From an uncultured Bacteroidales bacterium (GTDB lineage: Bacteria > Bacteroidota > Bacteroidia > Bacteroidales > Marinilabiliaceae): 64,000 nt of DNA. Positions within the stretch are counted from its first letter, which is position 1; the number at the start of each line of letters is the position of its first letter. This document shows positions 8,239 to 16,579 of this stretch, piece by piece. A program made the translations under genes and the position numbers. The notes under the pieces are model-generated. The model was not told the DNA's origin. It was given only the letters and a program-made list of their open reading frames with translations, and made no database searches. The DNA lies in NCBI GenBank assembly GCA_937892255.1, contig CALAUL010000050.1:11193-75192 (forward strand). The letters run 5' to 3'.

Positions 8239-8700
8239 TTAAATCTTCTTCATTAGGTTATAAATTGGAGTAGGGACAAAGTCCGACACATCGCCACCAT
8301 GGCGCAGGATATCCCTGACGATAGAACTGCTAATAGGAGTATGTTCCGGAGTAGTGAGCAGGAACGTCGTGTCAATACCGGATAGTTTCTTGTTGACCTG
8401 AGCTATGGCACGTTCAAATTCGAAGTCGGCGGAAGTGCGCAGACCTCTGAGGATATGTGTGGCACCTATCTCTTTGGCAAAGTCAACAGTGAGACCGTTG
8501 TAAGTTAGGACTTGTAGTTTGTCCTCAAACAGAGTACGGATAAAATATATACGCTGTTCGACAGAGAAACAGCTATGTTTGTCGCTGTTAACACCAATAG
8601 CGATAACTATTTCGTCGAATATGTCAAGTCCGCGGCGTACGATACTTTCATGTCCTACGGTAAAGGGGTCGAAAGAACCCGGGAATATTGCCTTTGTCAT
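8239..8700 (-). CDS. coaD: Phosphopantetheine adenylyltransferase
   Basis: Catalyses the fourth step of coenzyme A synthesis: 4'-phosphopantetheine + ATP to dephospho-CoA. 153 aa, typical length. The nucleotidyltransferase motif is FPGSFDPFTVGHESIV (T/HxGH type); the pantetheine-side signature LRGLRTSADFEFE and the ATP-binding PISSSIVRDI segment near the C-terminus are both present. First gene of the tight minus-strand run coaD - thioredoxin-fold - lolD - TIGR02757 - trmN6. Confidence 0.96.
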   Translation of the reverse strand: MTKAIFPGSFDPFTVGHESIVRRGLDIFDEIVIAIGVNSDKHSCFSVEQRIYFIRTLFEDKLQVLTYNGLTVDFAKEIGATHILRGLRTSADFEFERAIAQVNKKLSGIDTTFLLTTPEHTPISSSIVRDILRHGGDVSDFVPTPIYNLMKKI

Positions 8701-8721
8701 TTAATGATGTGTTTTATCCGA

Positions 8722-8729
8722 CAAATATA
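8722..8729 (-). promoter_or_regulatory. -7 element for coaD operon
   Basis: Minus-strand TATATTTG (TAnnTTTG), 21 bases before the coaD ATG, in the 63-base divergent gap with rpoN. No clear -33. Confidence 0.55.
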
Positions 8730-8750
8730 GACAAAAAACAAAACTTTCCC

Positions 8751-8758
8751 TATATTTG
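8751..8758 (+). promoter_or_regulatory. -7 element for rpoN, very close to the start codon
   Basis: TATATTTG ends only five bases before the rpoN ATG (8764). With the usual -7 spacing transcription would begin at or next to the ATG, implying a leaderless or near-leaderless message. Confidence 0.55.
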
Positions 8759-8763
8759 CGTCT

Positions 8764-10221
8764 ATGTTAAAACAGACATTACAGCAAAAACTTCAACAGA
8801 AGATGTCTCCGGTGCAGATTCAGATGATAAAGCTGCTGGAGGTCTCTGCCGCTCAACTTGATGAACGAATTAAGGAGGAGTTGGAGAACAATCCTACGTT
8901 GGACATTGATAATGAGGGGAGTTCGGAAGATACAGACACGACAGTTACGGAATCGGAAGCCACAGACACATCGATAGAGGAATATCTCAGATTAGAGAAT
9001 GACACACCATCATATAAGTTGCAAGACAATAACTATTCATCGGCTGATGACGACGCAGTAAATACCACGATGTCGCGATTGCAAGCCGGGAGTACGTTGT
9101 CGCAGTCGCTCGAGCAGCAGATGTTGGAATATAACTTCAACGAGCGACAACAGAAGATAGCGCAATATGTCATAGGAAACATAGATGACGATGGATACCT
9201 TCGTCGCTCGGCCATAGAGATATCGGACGACATAGCCTTTGCCATCAATGATGACGTAGAAGAGGAAGAAGTAAAAGAGGTAATAAAAGTAATACAAACC
9301 TTTGAACCAATAGGCGTTGGGGCCTCTACATTGCAGGAGTGTCTGCTGATACAGTTGCGAGGCAGGAATCTTGACGATCCAGTAAACAAGATGGCCTATC
9401 GAATCATAGACGAGTGTTTTGATGAATTTTCGAAGAAGCACTTTGACAAGATAGAGAAGCGTTTGAAACTTAAAGACGAGGAAGAGTTGCGAGAAGCGTT
9501 GGAAGAGATACTACGTCTAAATCCAAAGCCCGGGAGTGCCTTCAGTGCGTCGCTTGTAGGAGCTGCACGACTGATTGTGCCGGACTTCATTGTGGAGTAT
9601 GAAGATGGCAAAGTGACGTTTCACCTCAACAGGCGCAATCTGCCGGAGCTGAAGATAAGCAAGTCGTATGCGGCGATGCTCGAGGAGTTTGCACATAACA
9701 AAGAGAATCAGACGAACGACCAAAAAGAGGCGGCACTCTTCGTCAAGCAGAAACTTGATGCAGCACGCTGTTTCATAGAGGCGATACGTCAACGACATAA
9801 CACGCTCTCGATGGTAATGAAAGCCATAATAGACTTTCAAGGAGACTACTTCATAGATGGAGACCCGTCAAAGTTGAAGCCAATGATATTGAAAGATATA
9901 GCAAATATCGTCGGACTAGATGCGTCGACGGTATCGCGCGTGTCGAGCTCGAAATATTGTCAGACACCGTTTGGAATCTTCCCGCTGAAACACTTCTTCT
10001 CGGAGGCAGTGCAGACCATGGAGGGAGAAGATGTCAGCACACGAGCTATCAAAGAGATAATAAAAGAGAGCATAGAGTCGGAAGATAAGCAGTCGCCGTA
10101 TACAGATGACAAATTAGCGGAGATATTGGCGGCTAAACAATATAAGATAGCGAGACGAACAATAGCCAAATATAGAGAGCAGTTGGGTATTCCGGTTGCA
10201 CGTATGCGCAAAGAACTATAA
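8764..10221 (+). CDS. rpoN: RNA polymerase sigma-54 factor
   Basis: Alternative sigma factor that needs AAA+ enhancer-binding activators. 485 aa. Region I is Gln-rich (MLKQTLQQKLQQKMSPVQIQ; LEVSAAQL) and is followed by an acidic linker. The core-binding domain follows, then the HTH DIANIVGLDASTVSRVSSSKY, and the diagnostic RpoN box ARRTIAKYREQLGIP near the C-terminus. The first ATG gives the conserved MLKQxLQQK start. It is followed after four bases by a PAP2-like membrane protein and then SGNH/MBOAT genes. No sigma-54 activator is in the window. Confidence 0.96.
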   Translation: MLKQTLQQKLQQKMSPVQIQMIKLLEVSAAQLDERIKEELENNPTLDIDNEGSSEDTDTTVTESEATDTSIEEYLRLENDTPSYKLQDNNYSSADDDAVNTTMSRLQAGSTLSQSLEQQMLEYNFNERQQKIAQYVIGNIDDDGYLRRSAIEISDDIAFAINDDVEEEEVKEVIKVIQTFEPIGVGASTLQECLLIQLRGRNLDDPVNKMAYRIIDECFDEFSKKHFDKIEKRLKLKDEEELREALEEILRLNPKPGSAFSASLVGAARLIVPDFIVEYEDGKVTFHLNRRNLPELKISKSYAAMLEEFAHNKENQTNDQKEAALFVKQKLDAARCFIEAIRQRHNTLSMVMKAIIDFQGDYFIDGDPSKLKPMILKDIANIVGLDASTVSRVSSSKYCQTPFGIFPLKHFFSEAVQTMEGEDVSTRAIKEIIKESIESEDKQSPYTDDKLAEILAAKQYKIARRTIAKYREQLGIPVARMRKEL

Positions 10222-10225
10222 GATT

Positions 10226-10840
10226 ATGAAAATATTTGCAAAGTTAATATCGACAGTATTCCATCCGTTATTGATGCCCGTAGTATGTCTGCTGTACATA
10301 CTCTATTCACCGACGCCATGGAGCGGACTTCCCTTTTCGTACAAGTCATTGATGATGTTGTATATAGGCTTGGGGACGAGTTTGGCACCGCTGATATGCA
10401 TAGCGATGTTGTTGGCATTGAGGATAGTGAAGACGGTAGAGATGCCGTCGAGAGGAGAGAGGTTCTTGCCGTTGATATTGTCATGTTTGTCATCGGCCAT
10501 AACATGTTACATCATTACGACGAACTCAAATGCCTTTGTCTTTCCTGCGTTGATACGTTTAGTAGAGGGCATAACGTTTATGTTTTTCTTGGCCTTGTTG
10601 ATAACACCGTTTTGGAAGATATCGTTGCATAGTCTGGGCATGGGAGCGTTGATAAGCTTTGTAGTGATATTGGGAGTGTCGTGCATGCAGGACTTCACAA
10701 TAGCGGCATGTATATCTGTGGCACTGACAGGATTGGTATGTTGGGCGCGTCTTTACCTTGAGGCACATACTCCGATGCAGTTGTTGGTAGGTTTCGTAGT
10801 AGGAGCTGCGACAATGACATTTGCATTTTTGCACCCGTAA
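10226..10840 (+). CDS. PAP2-like integral membrane protein with degenerate active site
   Basis: A 204-residue protein with about five to six membrane spans. The C-terminal ARLYLEAHTPMQLLVGFVVGA resembles PAP2 phosphatase motif 3 (SRxxxxxHxxxD), but the final Asp is Gln. The earlier KISLHSLGMGA sits where PSGH would be, and EMPSRGERFLP where KxxxxxxRP would be. So it keeps the fold and some His/Arg positions while departing from all three consensus motifs. Activity (lipid or polyprenyl phosphate phosphatase) is uncertain. The ATG at 10226 is chosen because it follows the rpoN stop by four bases and begins directly in the first hydrophobic span. Confidence 0.65.
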   Translation: MKIFAKLISTVFHPLLMPVVCLLYILYSPTPWSGLPFSYKSLMMLYIGLGTSLAPLICIAMLLALRIVKTVEMPSRGERFLPLILSCLSSAITCYIITTNSNAFVFPALIRLVEGITFMFFLALLITPFWKISLHSLGMGALISFVVILGVSCMQDFTIAACISVALTGLVCWARLYLEAHTPMQLLVGFVVGAATMTFAFLHP

Positions 10841-10859
10841 ATCCCAAAGGATAAATCAG

Positions 10860-12257
10860 ATGAAACAGTATAAGACGTTGTTGTTTGTCTTGGTTGTAAT
10901 GTCGGCATTACTCCTGCTGAGTGTGATATACCCACAGCCATCGGTGACGTTGTTCGGAGTGACGTTGCGTTGGCCGTCGGTGGCAGATGTACTCAAGACA
11001 AACAAACAGGCATCGGTAGATATAGACGAGCAGTTGAACATAGTGGAGAGTTCCATGCAGATAGCAGTTGTCGACTCGGCACAACAAGCATATCAGGATA
11101 GTCTGTCGTTTTATACCAAGTTTTTTGCGCAGAGTCCGTCGCGCATATATTGTCCTAATGACAGAGCAGAGTATCTCTTTCCCTTTTTTCGTTCGTTGAC
11201 AGACACGACGGAACGATTTGTCCACATAATACATTATGGAGATTCGCAGATTGAGGGAGATAGAATATCGGGATTTCTTCGTTACAGATTTCAGGAAAAG
11301 TTTGGAGGCTCGGGCCCGGGCATAGTGCCATTGTGGCAGGCTATAGGAGCGACATCTGTAGGACAAGAGCTTTCGGACTCTGTCCCGATGTATTATGCCG
11401 GAGGAATAATGGGACAAAGGGCAGAACACAAGAGATATGGAGCTATAGCACAGGTAGGGCATTTGACGAATGACACAGTAGTATTCACGGCATGGGGGCG
11501 AAGGTCGAAACGCTTTTCGAGAGTGAGAGTGTATGCCGGAAACATTGACTCGTTGTTGTCGGTAAGAATAGGCTCATCGGCCGTCAAGAGACTCACACCG
11601 TCGGACAAGACATCGAGCATGACATGGGAGTTGGTTTCGGCACGAAGCAAGATAACACTCAGCATGAGTGGTGCTTCGGATATATATGGCATATCCCTCG
11701 ACACAGATACCGGAGTGAGCCTTACTAATGTCCCTATGCGAGGCAGCGATGGCACATTCTTTACCCGAATGGAGCGTGAGCCTATCCAGCGCATGTTGAG
11801 AGACCTTAACACACGCTTGGTGATAATGGAGTTTGGAGGCAACGCATTGCCAATGTTGAAAGATAGCAGTTCGGTGGATAAATATTGCGGAACATTCGCA
11901 CGACAGATAAGATATATACACGACATATTGCCAAGAGCCCAAGTCCTTGTGATAGGACCGGCGGATATGTCGATAAAGAGAGACGGCGTACTACAGACGC
12001 ACCCCCTTCTGCCATTGCTTGTTGAGCGAATGCGAGAGACATCGGTCAGTAACGATGCCGCATATTGGGATATGTATGGAGTCATGGGCGGATACAACTC
12101 CATGATATCGTGGGTCAAGCACCAGCCGCAATGGGCAGCACCTGACTATATACACTTCACCGTCAAAGGCGCAGATAGAATATCACAAGTCTTGTGGCAG
12201 ACACTGATGACATATTATGACTATATGTGTTTCGTGTCAAAAAATAGAGAGATATGA
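10860..12257 (+). CDS. SGNH/GDSL-hydrolase-like envelope protein (first of two)
   Basis: 465 aa. It has an N-terminal signal anchor (about residues 5-24) and an extracytoplasmic SGNH hydrolase domain. Block I is HYGDSQIEGDR with the nucleophile candidate S129, block III is FGGN, and the catalytic pair is D429-Y-I-H432 (PDYIHFT). SGNH domains hydrolyse or transfer ester-linked acyl groups. Next to an MBOAT, the likely job is O-acetyl transfer to, or removal from, an envelope glycan, as in PatA/PatB or alginate acetylation; the substrate cannot be told. The ATG at 10860 is preferred because AAAGGA lies upstream and the leader becomes a clean signal anchor. Stop and next start overlap as ATGA. 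Confidence 0.75.
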   Translation: MKQYKTLLFVLVVMSALLLLSVIYPQPSVTLFGVTLRWPSVADVLKTNKQASVDIDEQLNIVESSMQIAVVDSAQQAYQDSLSFYTKFFAQSPSRIYCPNDRAEYLFPFFRSLTDTTERFVHIIHYGDSQIEGDRISGFLRYRFQEKFGGSGPGIVPLWQAIGATSVGQELSDSVPMYYAGGIMGQRAEHKRYGAIAQVGHLTNDTVVFTAWGRRSKRFSRVRVYAGNIDSLLSVRIGSSAVKRLTPSDKTSSMTWELVSARSKITLSMSGASDIYGISLDTDTGVSLTNVPMRGSDGTFFTRMEREPIQRMLRDLNTRLVIMEFGGNALPMLKDSSSVDKYCGTFARQIRYIHDILPRAQVLVIGPADMSIKRDGVLQTHPLLPLLVERMRETSVSNDAAYWDMYGVMGGYNSMISWVKHQPQWAAPDYIHFTVKGADRISQVLWQTLMTYYDYMCFVSKNREI

Positions 12258-13513
12258 GGTTGAGAGTGTTATTGTTGCTGATGAGCCTGTCGATATCATT
12301 AATCTCAAAAGGTCAGACGACATCATACATGTTGCCATTGTGTGCACGTCCTGACACGAATGTGTTGCAGGTCTTCGGTGAGGCGCATGGATATGAGCGA
12401 CTCTTTGGGAAGATGGACTCTGTGGTGTTGTTCGGGCAAGGACGCGTCAACATATTGCATATAGGAGGTTCGCACGTACAGGCCGACTTCTACACACATG
12501 TCATACGTCAGAACCTTGACTCGCTGAATGCCGGCTTGCGCCCGCCACGAGGTTATGTCTTCCCGTATTCTGCGGCGAAGACCAACAACCCATTGAACTA
12601 TCGTTCCACCTACGGCGGAGAGTGGCACAGTGCCCGAAATGCCCGAAAACAATTTGACATAGACCACGGCATGGGAGGAATACTCATTTATACTTCTGAT
12701 ACATCGGCATGGATAAACATAGACCTGAATAGAGATAGCGTAGAGCGATATTACACCAACAGAGTACATCTGATAGGACGGTCGACACAAGGAGTGTTGT
12801 CTCCCCGACTGATGACATCGGACTCGGTGGAGTATAAGCCCGATATAGAACCGACAGGCTATTGTTTTAATCTCGACAGCGACGTGGAGAACTTTAAGAT
12901 AACATTGGTTAACGACAAGTCGATAAGCAATGTAGTCGACACGTTTGTCATCACCGGCATAATGCCAGACAATGACGAGCCCGGCATAGTATATAACAGT
13001 ATAGGCGTCAACGGAGCCTCGGTGCCATCGTATCTGCAGTGTAAGAACTTTGAAAAAGACCTGTCGCTGATAAAACCCGACTTGGCGATATTTGCGATAG
13101 GAATAAACGATGCATCGACATCAGATTTCACCGACTCACTCTTGTGTGCCAACTACGACTCACTAATACATCAGATACGAAAAGTCAATCCGGAATGTGC
13201 GTTGCTCTTCATCACTAACAACGACAGCTATAAACGCAAATATCGCAGGACATATATAGTGAATAAGAACGGACTCGTAGCACAGACAGCATTCTATCGA
13301 TTAGCGAATAAGTGGGACGGCGGACTGTATGACCTATTTAAGATAATGGGAGGCCTTAAATCGATGGCAGAATGGCAAGAGATGGGCTTGGCGCAACGAG
13401 ATAAGATACACTTCACGCGATTGGGTTATGAGATAATAGGTAAGATGTTTTTCGATGCCTTCTTGGAATATTATCTAAATTCGGACTATAAACTACAATA
13501 CGATATATGGTGA
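12254..13513 (+). CDS. Secreted SGNH hydrolase-like protein (second of two)
   Basis: 419 aa with a clear signal peptide (about 1-21, ending SKGQ). SGNH blocks are present: block I HIGGSHVQAD with S73 (Gly-Gly-Ser rather than Gly-Asp-Ser), block III G283-I-N285-D286, and the Asp/His pair D383-K-I-H386 (DKIHFTRLGYEIIG). It is divergent from, but organised like, the preceding gene, suggesting an old duplication with specialisation. It overlaps both neighbours (ATGA upstream, seven bases with the MBOAT gene), so it is translationally coupled to both. Probably a periplasmic partner of the membrane O-acyltransferase. Confidence 0.78.
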   Translation: MRLRVLLLLMSLSISLISKGQTTSYMLPLCARPDTNVLQVFGEAHGYERLFGKMDSVVLFGQGRVNILHIGGSHVQADFYTHVIRQNLDSLNAGLRPPRGYVFPYSAAKTNNPLNYRSTYGGEWHSARNARKQFDIDHGMGGILIYTSDTSAWINIDLNRDSVERYYTNRVHLIGRSTQGVLSPRLMTSDSVEYKPDIEPTGYCFNLDSDVENFKITLVNDKSISNVVDTFVITGIMPDNDEPGIVYNSIGVNGASVPSYLQCKNFEKDLSLIKPDLAIFAIGINDASTSDFTDSLLCANYDSLIHQIRKVNPECALLFITNNDSYKRKYRRTYIVNKNGLVAQTAFYRLANKWDGGLYDLFKIMGGLKSMAEWQEMGLAQRDKIHFTRLGYEIIGKMFFDAFLEYYLNSDYKLQYDIW

Positions 13514-15351
13514 CCGATTTTTTATATAATGTTTTTGCATTCGACGATGAGTCGCCATTGCTATTTACGCAGCTGTATTTTTGGGTGTTCTTTGCAGTTG
13601 TCGTTGCGTGTATGTTGCCACTTCGCAACAAGTTGCTCATGCGCAACACCTTTTTGTTCTTTGTGAGCGTCTTCTTCTACTATAAGACGAGTGGCATATT
13701 CACATTGATACTGCTCTTTGCCACGTTGCTCAGTTTTTTTACAGGTCGTTGTATAGGCAAGGCCAAGACAGAAGGAGGACGCAAAGGGTGGTTGGTGACG
13801 GGTATCGTAGTGAGTCTTTCGGTGCTGTGTTACTTCAAGTATGCGTACTTCATCACCGACATGGTCAATGAGCTGTTCGGGACGGACTTCGTTGTGATAG
13901 ATTACTTTGCGCAAATAGGCAATGCCATAGTCGGAGACAACATATTCCGAGCCGATGTGATATTCCTTCCGGTGGGAATATCGTTTTACACCTTTCAGTG
14001 CATAAGCTATCTGATGGATATATATCGACGACGCATAACGTCCGTGCCGAATATCCTTGACTACGGATTTTATGTATCCTTCTTTCCACAGCTTGTTGCG
14101 GGACCAATTGTTAGGGCCAACGAATTTATGCGTCAGCTATATCGCCCATATAACCTATCACGCAAATATTTTGGCATTGCGGTCTTTTGGATACTCAACG
14201 GCTTGGCGAAGAAGATAATATTGTCGGATTACATAGCCGTTAACTTTGTAGACAGAGTATTTGCTAATCCGACGATGTACGGAGGTTTTGAAAACCTCGT
14301 GGCACTCTTTGGCTATTCGTTGCAAGTATATGCTGATTTCTCGGGATATACCGACATAGCGACAGGCGTAGCGTTGCTCATGGGCTTCTATTTGCCGTTA
14401 AACTTCAACTCCCCGTACAAAGCACCTAATGCCGGAAACTTTTGGAAACGATGGCATATATCTCTCTCGAAATGGCTGCAAGACTATCTCTACATACCTA
14501 TGGGAGGGAACCGCAATGCCACATTTGGCACATACGCCGTCATCTTCACCATAGCGACAGTAGGCACTATCCTCTCCGGGTCGATATGGGTAGCTATTGC
14601 CGTCATAACATTGTCGGCGACACTTGCCATAGTAGCACTGTTGAGACCGGATAGGAAGAAGAAAATAACGACAAACATAAACTCCATGAATACGATGTTG
14701 CTTGGAGGCTTGTGGCACGGAGCGTCGTGGAACTTCATGATATGGGGCGGACTTAACGGCATAGGCATGGTGATATTTAAGTTGTGGAAACCACTTAATG
14801 CCTATTGGAGAGTGGTAGTCATCGGCTTGTCGTTGGCATTGGCATGGTGGCTTTTCGACATCACGGGACAGCCGGTGTTCCGCATAGGAATAGTGTGGAT
14901 AGGCATCATAACAGTGGGAACGGTCATAGCATTGATATTTAAACTCATCACACGCAAGACATTTAGCAAAGTGTCGTATGTGTGGGCTGTGTTTCAGACC
15001 TTTGTATTCATAACGTTCACCCGATTATTTTTCCGCTCGGGAAGTAACCTTGACCCGGCAGAAGCAAACGACACAGCATGGCAAACAGCGAAAGACATGG
15101 TAGCCCAGATAGGAACACCATGGAACATATCACAGATACCGGCAGTGTGTACGGAATATTGGGCTGTGCTGGTGCTTATCGTAGTGGGAATGATAATACA
15201 CTGGTTGCCCGACGACTTCAAACGCCGTTATCGCATAGTATTTTCTGCAATGCCACTATGGCTCATGTGTATAGTGAGTGTAGTGGTAGTGTTCATTGTC
15301 TACCAATTTGTGACAGCCGACTTGCAGAAGTTTATATACTTCCAGTTTTAG
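13507..15351 (+). CDS. MBOAT-family membrane O-acyltransferase (AlgI/DltB-like)
   Basis: Polytopic membrane protein, 614 aa, predicted to carry acyl (often acetyl) groups across the inner membrane for esterification of an envelope polymer. Family landmarks are FLPVGISFYTFQCISYLMDIYRR, FFPQLVAGPIVRANEF, YADFSGYTDIATG, FNSPYKAPNAGNFWKRWHISLSKWLQ, and the catalytic-His motif LGGLWHGASWNF with H404. AlgI-type members usually run directly from GGNR into LLGGLWHG. Here about 50 hydrophobic residues (roughly 342-395) are inserted, enough for one or two extra spans. It overlaps the preceding SGNH gene by seven bases. The acyl acceptor is unknown. Confidence 0.9.
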   Translation: MVTDFLYNVFAFDDESPLLFTQLYFWVFFAVVVACMLPLRNKLLMRNTFLFFVSVFFYYKTSGIFTLILLFATLLSFFTGRCIGKAKTEGGRKGWLVTGIVVSLSVLCYFKYAYFITDMVNELFGTDFVVIDYFAQIGNAIVGDNIFRADVIFLPVGISFYTFQCISYLMDIYRRRITSVPNILDYGFYVSFFPQLVAGPIVRANEFMRQLYRPYNLSRKYFGIAVFWILNGLAKKIILSDYIAVNFVDRVFANPTMYGGFENLVALFGYSLQVYADFSGYTDIATGVALLMGFYLPLNFNSPYKAPNAGNFWKRWHISLSKWLQDYLYIPMGGNRNATFGTYAVIFTIATVGTILSGSIWVAIAVITLSATLAIVALLRPDRKKKITTNINSMNTMLLGGLWHGASWNFMIWGGLNGIGMVIFKLWKPLNAYWRVVVIGLSLALAWWLFDITGQPVFRIGIVWIGIITVGTVIALIFKLITRKTFSKVSYVWAVFQTFVFITFTRLFFRSGSNLDPAEANDTAWQTAKDMVAQIGTPWNISQIPAVCTEYWAVLVLIVVGMIIHWLPDDFKRRYRIVFSAMPLWLMCIVSVVVVFIVYQFVTADLQKFIYFQF

Positions 15352-15446
15352 AAAGAAGGACGGCAAATAAAAAAATCGACATCTGAGTACGTGTGTAGAG
15401 AAGAACGGTTGTCATGAGGGTGTATAAACAATAAATAGACACAGTC

Positions 15447-16118
15447 ATGAAGCCCTTATCACTTGATACCATAACAGCGACTCCAAATGTAGGAGCATTG
15501 TCGCACACGCGGCTAATGTCGATATTAGCATCGAAGAACGCACATCCAGAGAGTTTCTATCTTACAGGTTTTGAGGGTATATGTGTAGAGGCAGATCACG
15601 CGACACTCACCGAGGCCGTCATATCATCAGTTATTCCTCTTGATGGAGAGTTGCTCATTGTTGGCAACGGTGAAGTGACGAATATGTGGTGTCAGTTTGC
15701 ATTTAAGCACAACATAGCGGTGTCGATGTTGAACAGTTCGTATAGCAATTTGATAGAGATATTGGAGGCAATGCTGTCGACCAACAAGAAGATATCACAC
15801 ATCATCTGTTGTTCGGAGTTGAGTGTGGCGACAGTTCGACGTATAGGTCGAGTAGTTCGTCGTTCGCGACGCTCGTTGGTGTTTGACAATAGTTCATACG
15901 ACATATCAATGGAGAACATCAATGATTGTGGCATAGACTTTCTCATGACAGCGTTGGATTATAATGAAGAAAAGCCGGTGTCGTTGCTCTTGGCACGTCG
16001 TTCGAAGCTCGTTCAGACGGAAGGTAATGCACGCGCTGCACATCAGGATATATATGCTATATGGCAAGAGGTGTTGGGCAACCGTCGTTCTACACTGGAG
16101 CCTATGGCAGCATCATAG
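15447..16118 (+). CDS. Degenerate class V aminotransferase-like protein without the PLP lysine
   Basis: 223 aa, soluble, not confidently assigned. Segments look like a fold-type I class V aminotransferase (alanine-glyoxylate/phosphonate type) cut short: TPNVGALSHTRLM, LIVGNGEVTNMW, then VFDNSSYDI followed by CGIDFLMTAL. In active members the last block continues with the Schiff-base lysine (GIDvl-tgsqK). Here the position reads L170-D171-Y172, and the C-terminal domain is absent (active enzymes are about 360 aa). It may be a repurposed or decaying remnant. It stands alone between the MBOAT gene and a terminator. Confidence 0.45.
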   Translation: MKPLSLDTITATPNVGALSHTRLMSILASKNAHPESFYLTGFEGICVEADHATLTEAVISSVIPLDGELLIVGNGEVTNMWCQFAFKHNIAVSMLNSSYSNLIEILEAMLSTNKKISHIICCSELSVATVRRIGRVVRRSRRSLVFDNSSYDISMENINDCGIDFLMTALDYNEEKPVSLLLARRSKLVQTEGNARAAHQDIYAIWQEVLGNRRSTLEPMAAS

Positions 16119-16207
16119 AAGAGAAAAACGTCATGAGTGGAATAATATGGTGATGTATTCCACTTTGCCGTCGATAAGTTGGTTCTTATTAAACGTGAAA
16201 ACAAGTT

Positions 16208-16250
16208 GGACGCATTCGCCTAATTCGGATGCGTCCTTTATGTTTTGTTT
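16208..16250 (+). terminator. Rho-independent terminator
   Basis: GGACGCATTCG / CGGATGCGTCC (11 bp, one T-G pair) around loop CCTAATT, then a T-rich tail. It ends the transcript of the aminotransferase-like gene. Confidence 0.75.
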
Positions 16251-16343
16251 GTGGGGGTGATGTACAGTAAACCTATTAGCGAAATAAAAATAACGTGAGT
16301 ATGAATAGTTAATCGTAATTATAAAGTGTAATCTTTGCGTCAG

Positions 16344-16490
16344 ATGTCTACGATGATAAATAACAGGAAGATAAAATGTCTAAATATGATTGTTGTATAT
16401 CCGGAGAAAGGATATATATGGAGAATTATCAGGTATTATGAAAAAAATCGTAGAAAAGAGAAAAGATTTGAAGTCTTTATCAGCGTGTGA
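16344..16490 (+). CDS. Candidate small ORF, 48 codons, highly basic
   Basis: ATG at 16344 to TGA at 16488. The product is basic (KNRRKEKR segment near the C-terminus) with a short hydrophobic stretch LNMIVVYP. An imperfect -7-like TAATCTTTG lies at about 16330. No ribosome-binding site and no recognised homologue. Equally likely to be chance in an AT-rich gap. Confidence 0.15.
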   Translation: MSTMINNRKIKCLNMIVVYPEKGYIWRIIRYYEKNRRKEKRFEVFISV

Positions 16491-16546
16491 AATAGTTCCT
16501 CTATTGTGAAAATCATTTATGACGATAATTACAGAGAGATGATTAC

Positions 16547-16575
16547 GTTGCAAAGGTGCTAATTTAGTATCTTCG
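16547..16575 (+). promoter_or_regulatory. Promoter of the GNAT gene, adjacent to the start codon
   Basis: GTTG at 16547-16550, 17 bases, then TATCTTCG (one mismatch to TAnnTTTG), ending four bases before the ATG at 16580. The predicted transcript has almost no leader. Confidence 0.5.
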
Positions 16576-16579
16576 CAAC

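Larger units (their letters stand above)
16119..16579. other. Intergenic region with a terminator and little else
   Basis: 461 bases between the aminotransferase-like gene and the GNAT gene. It holds a strong hairpin (16208-16250), an AT-rich stretch with a candidate 48-codon reading frame (16344-16490), and the GNAT promoter at its end. I see no tRNA or repeat here. Confidence 0.6.

Noticed and set aside
10226..15351. Capsule or alginate biosynthesis cluster
   Set aside because: Only acyl-transfer functions are present; no polymerase, epimerase or export genes.
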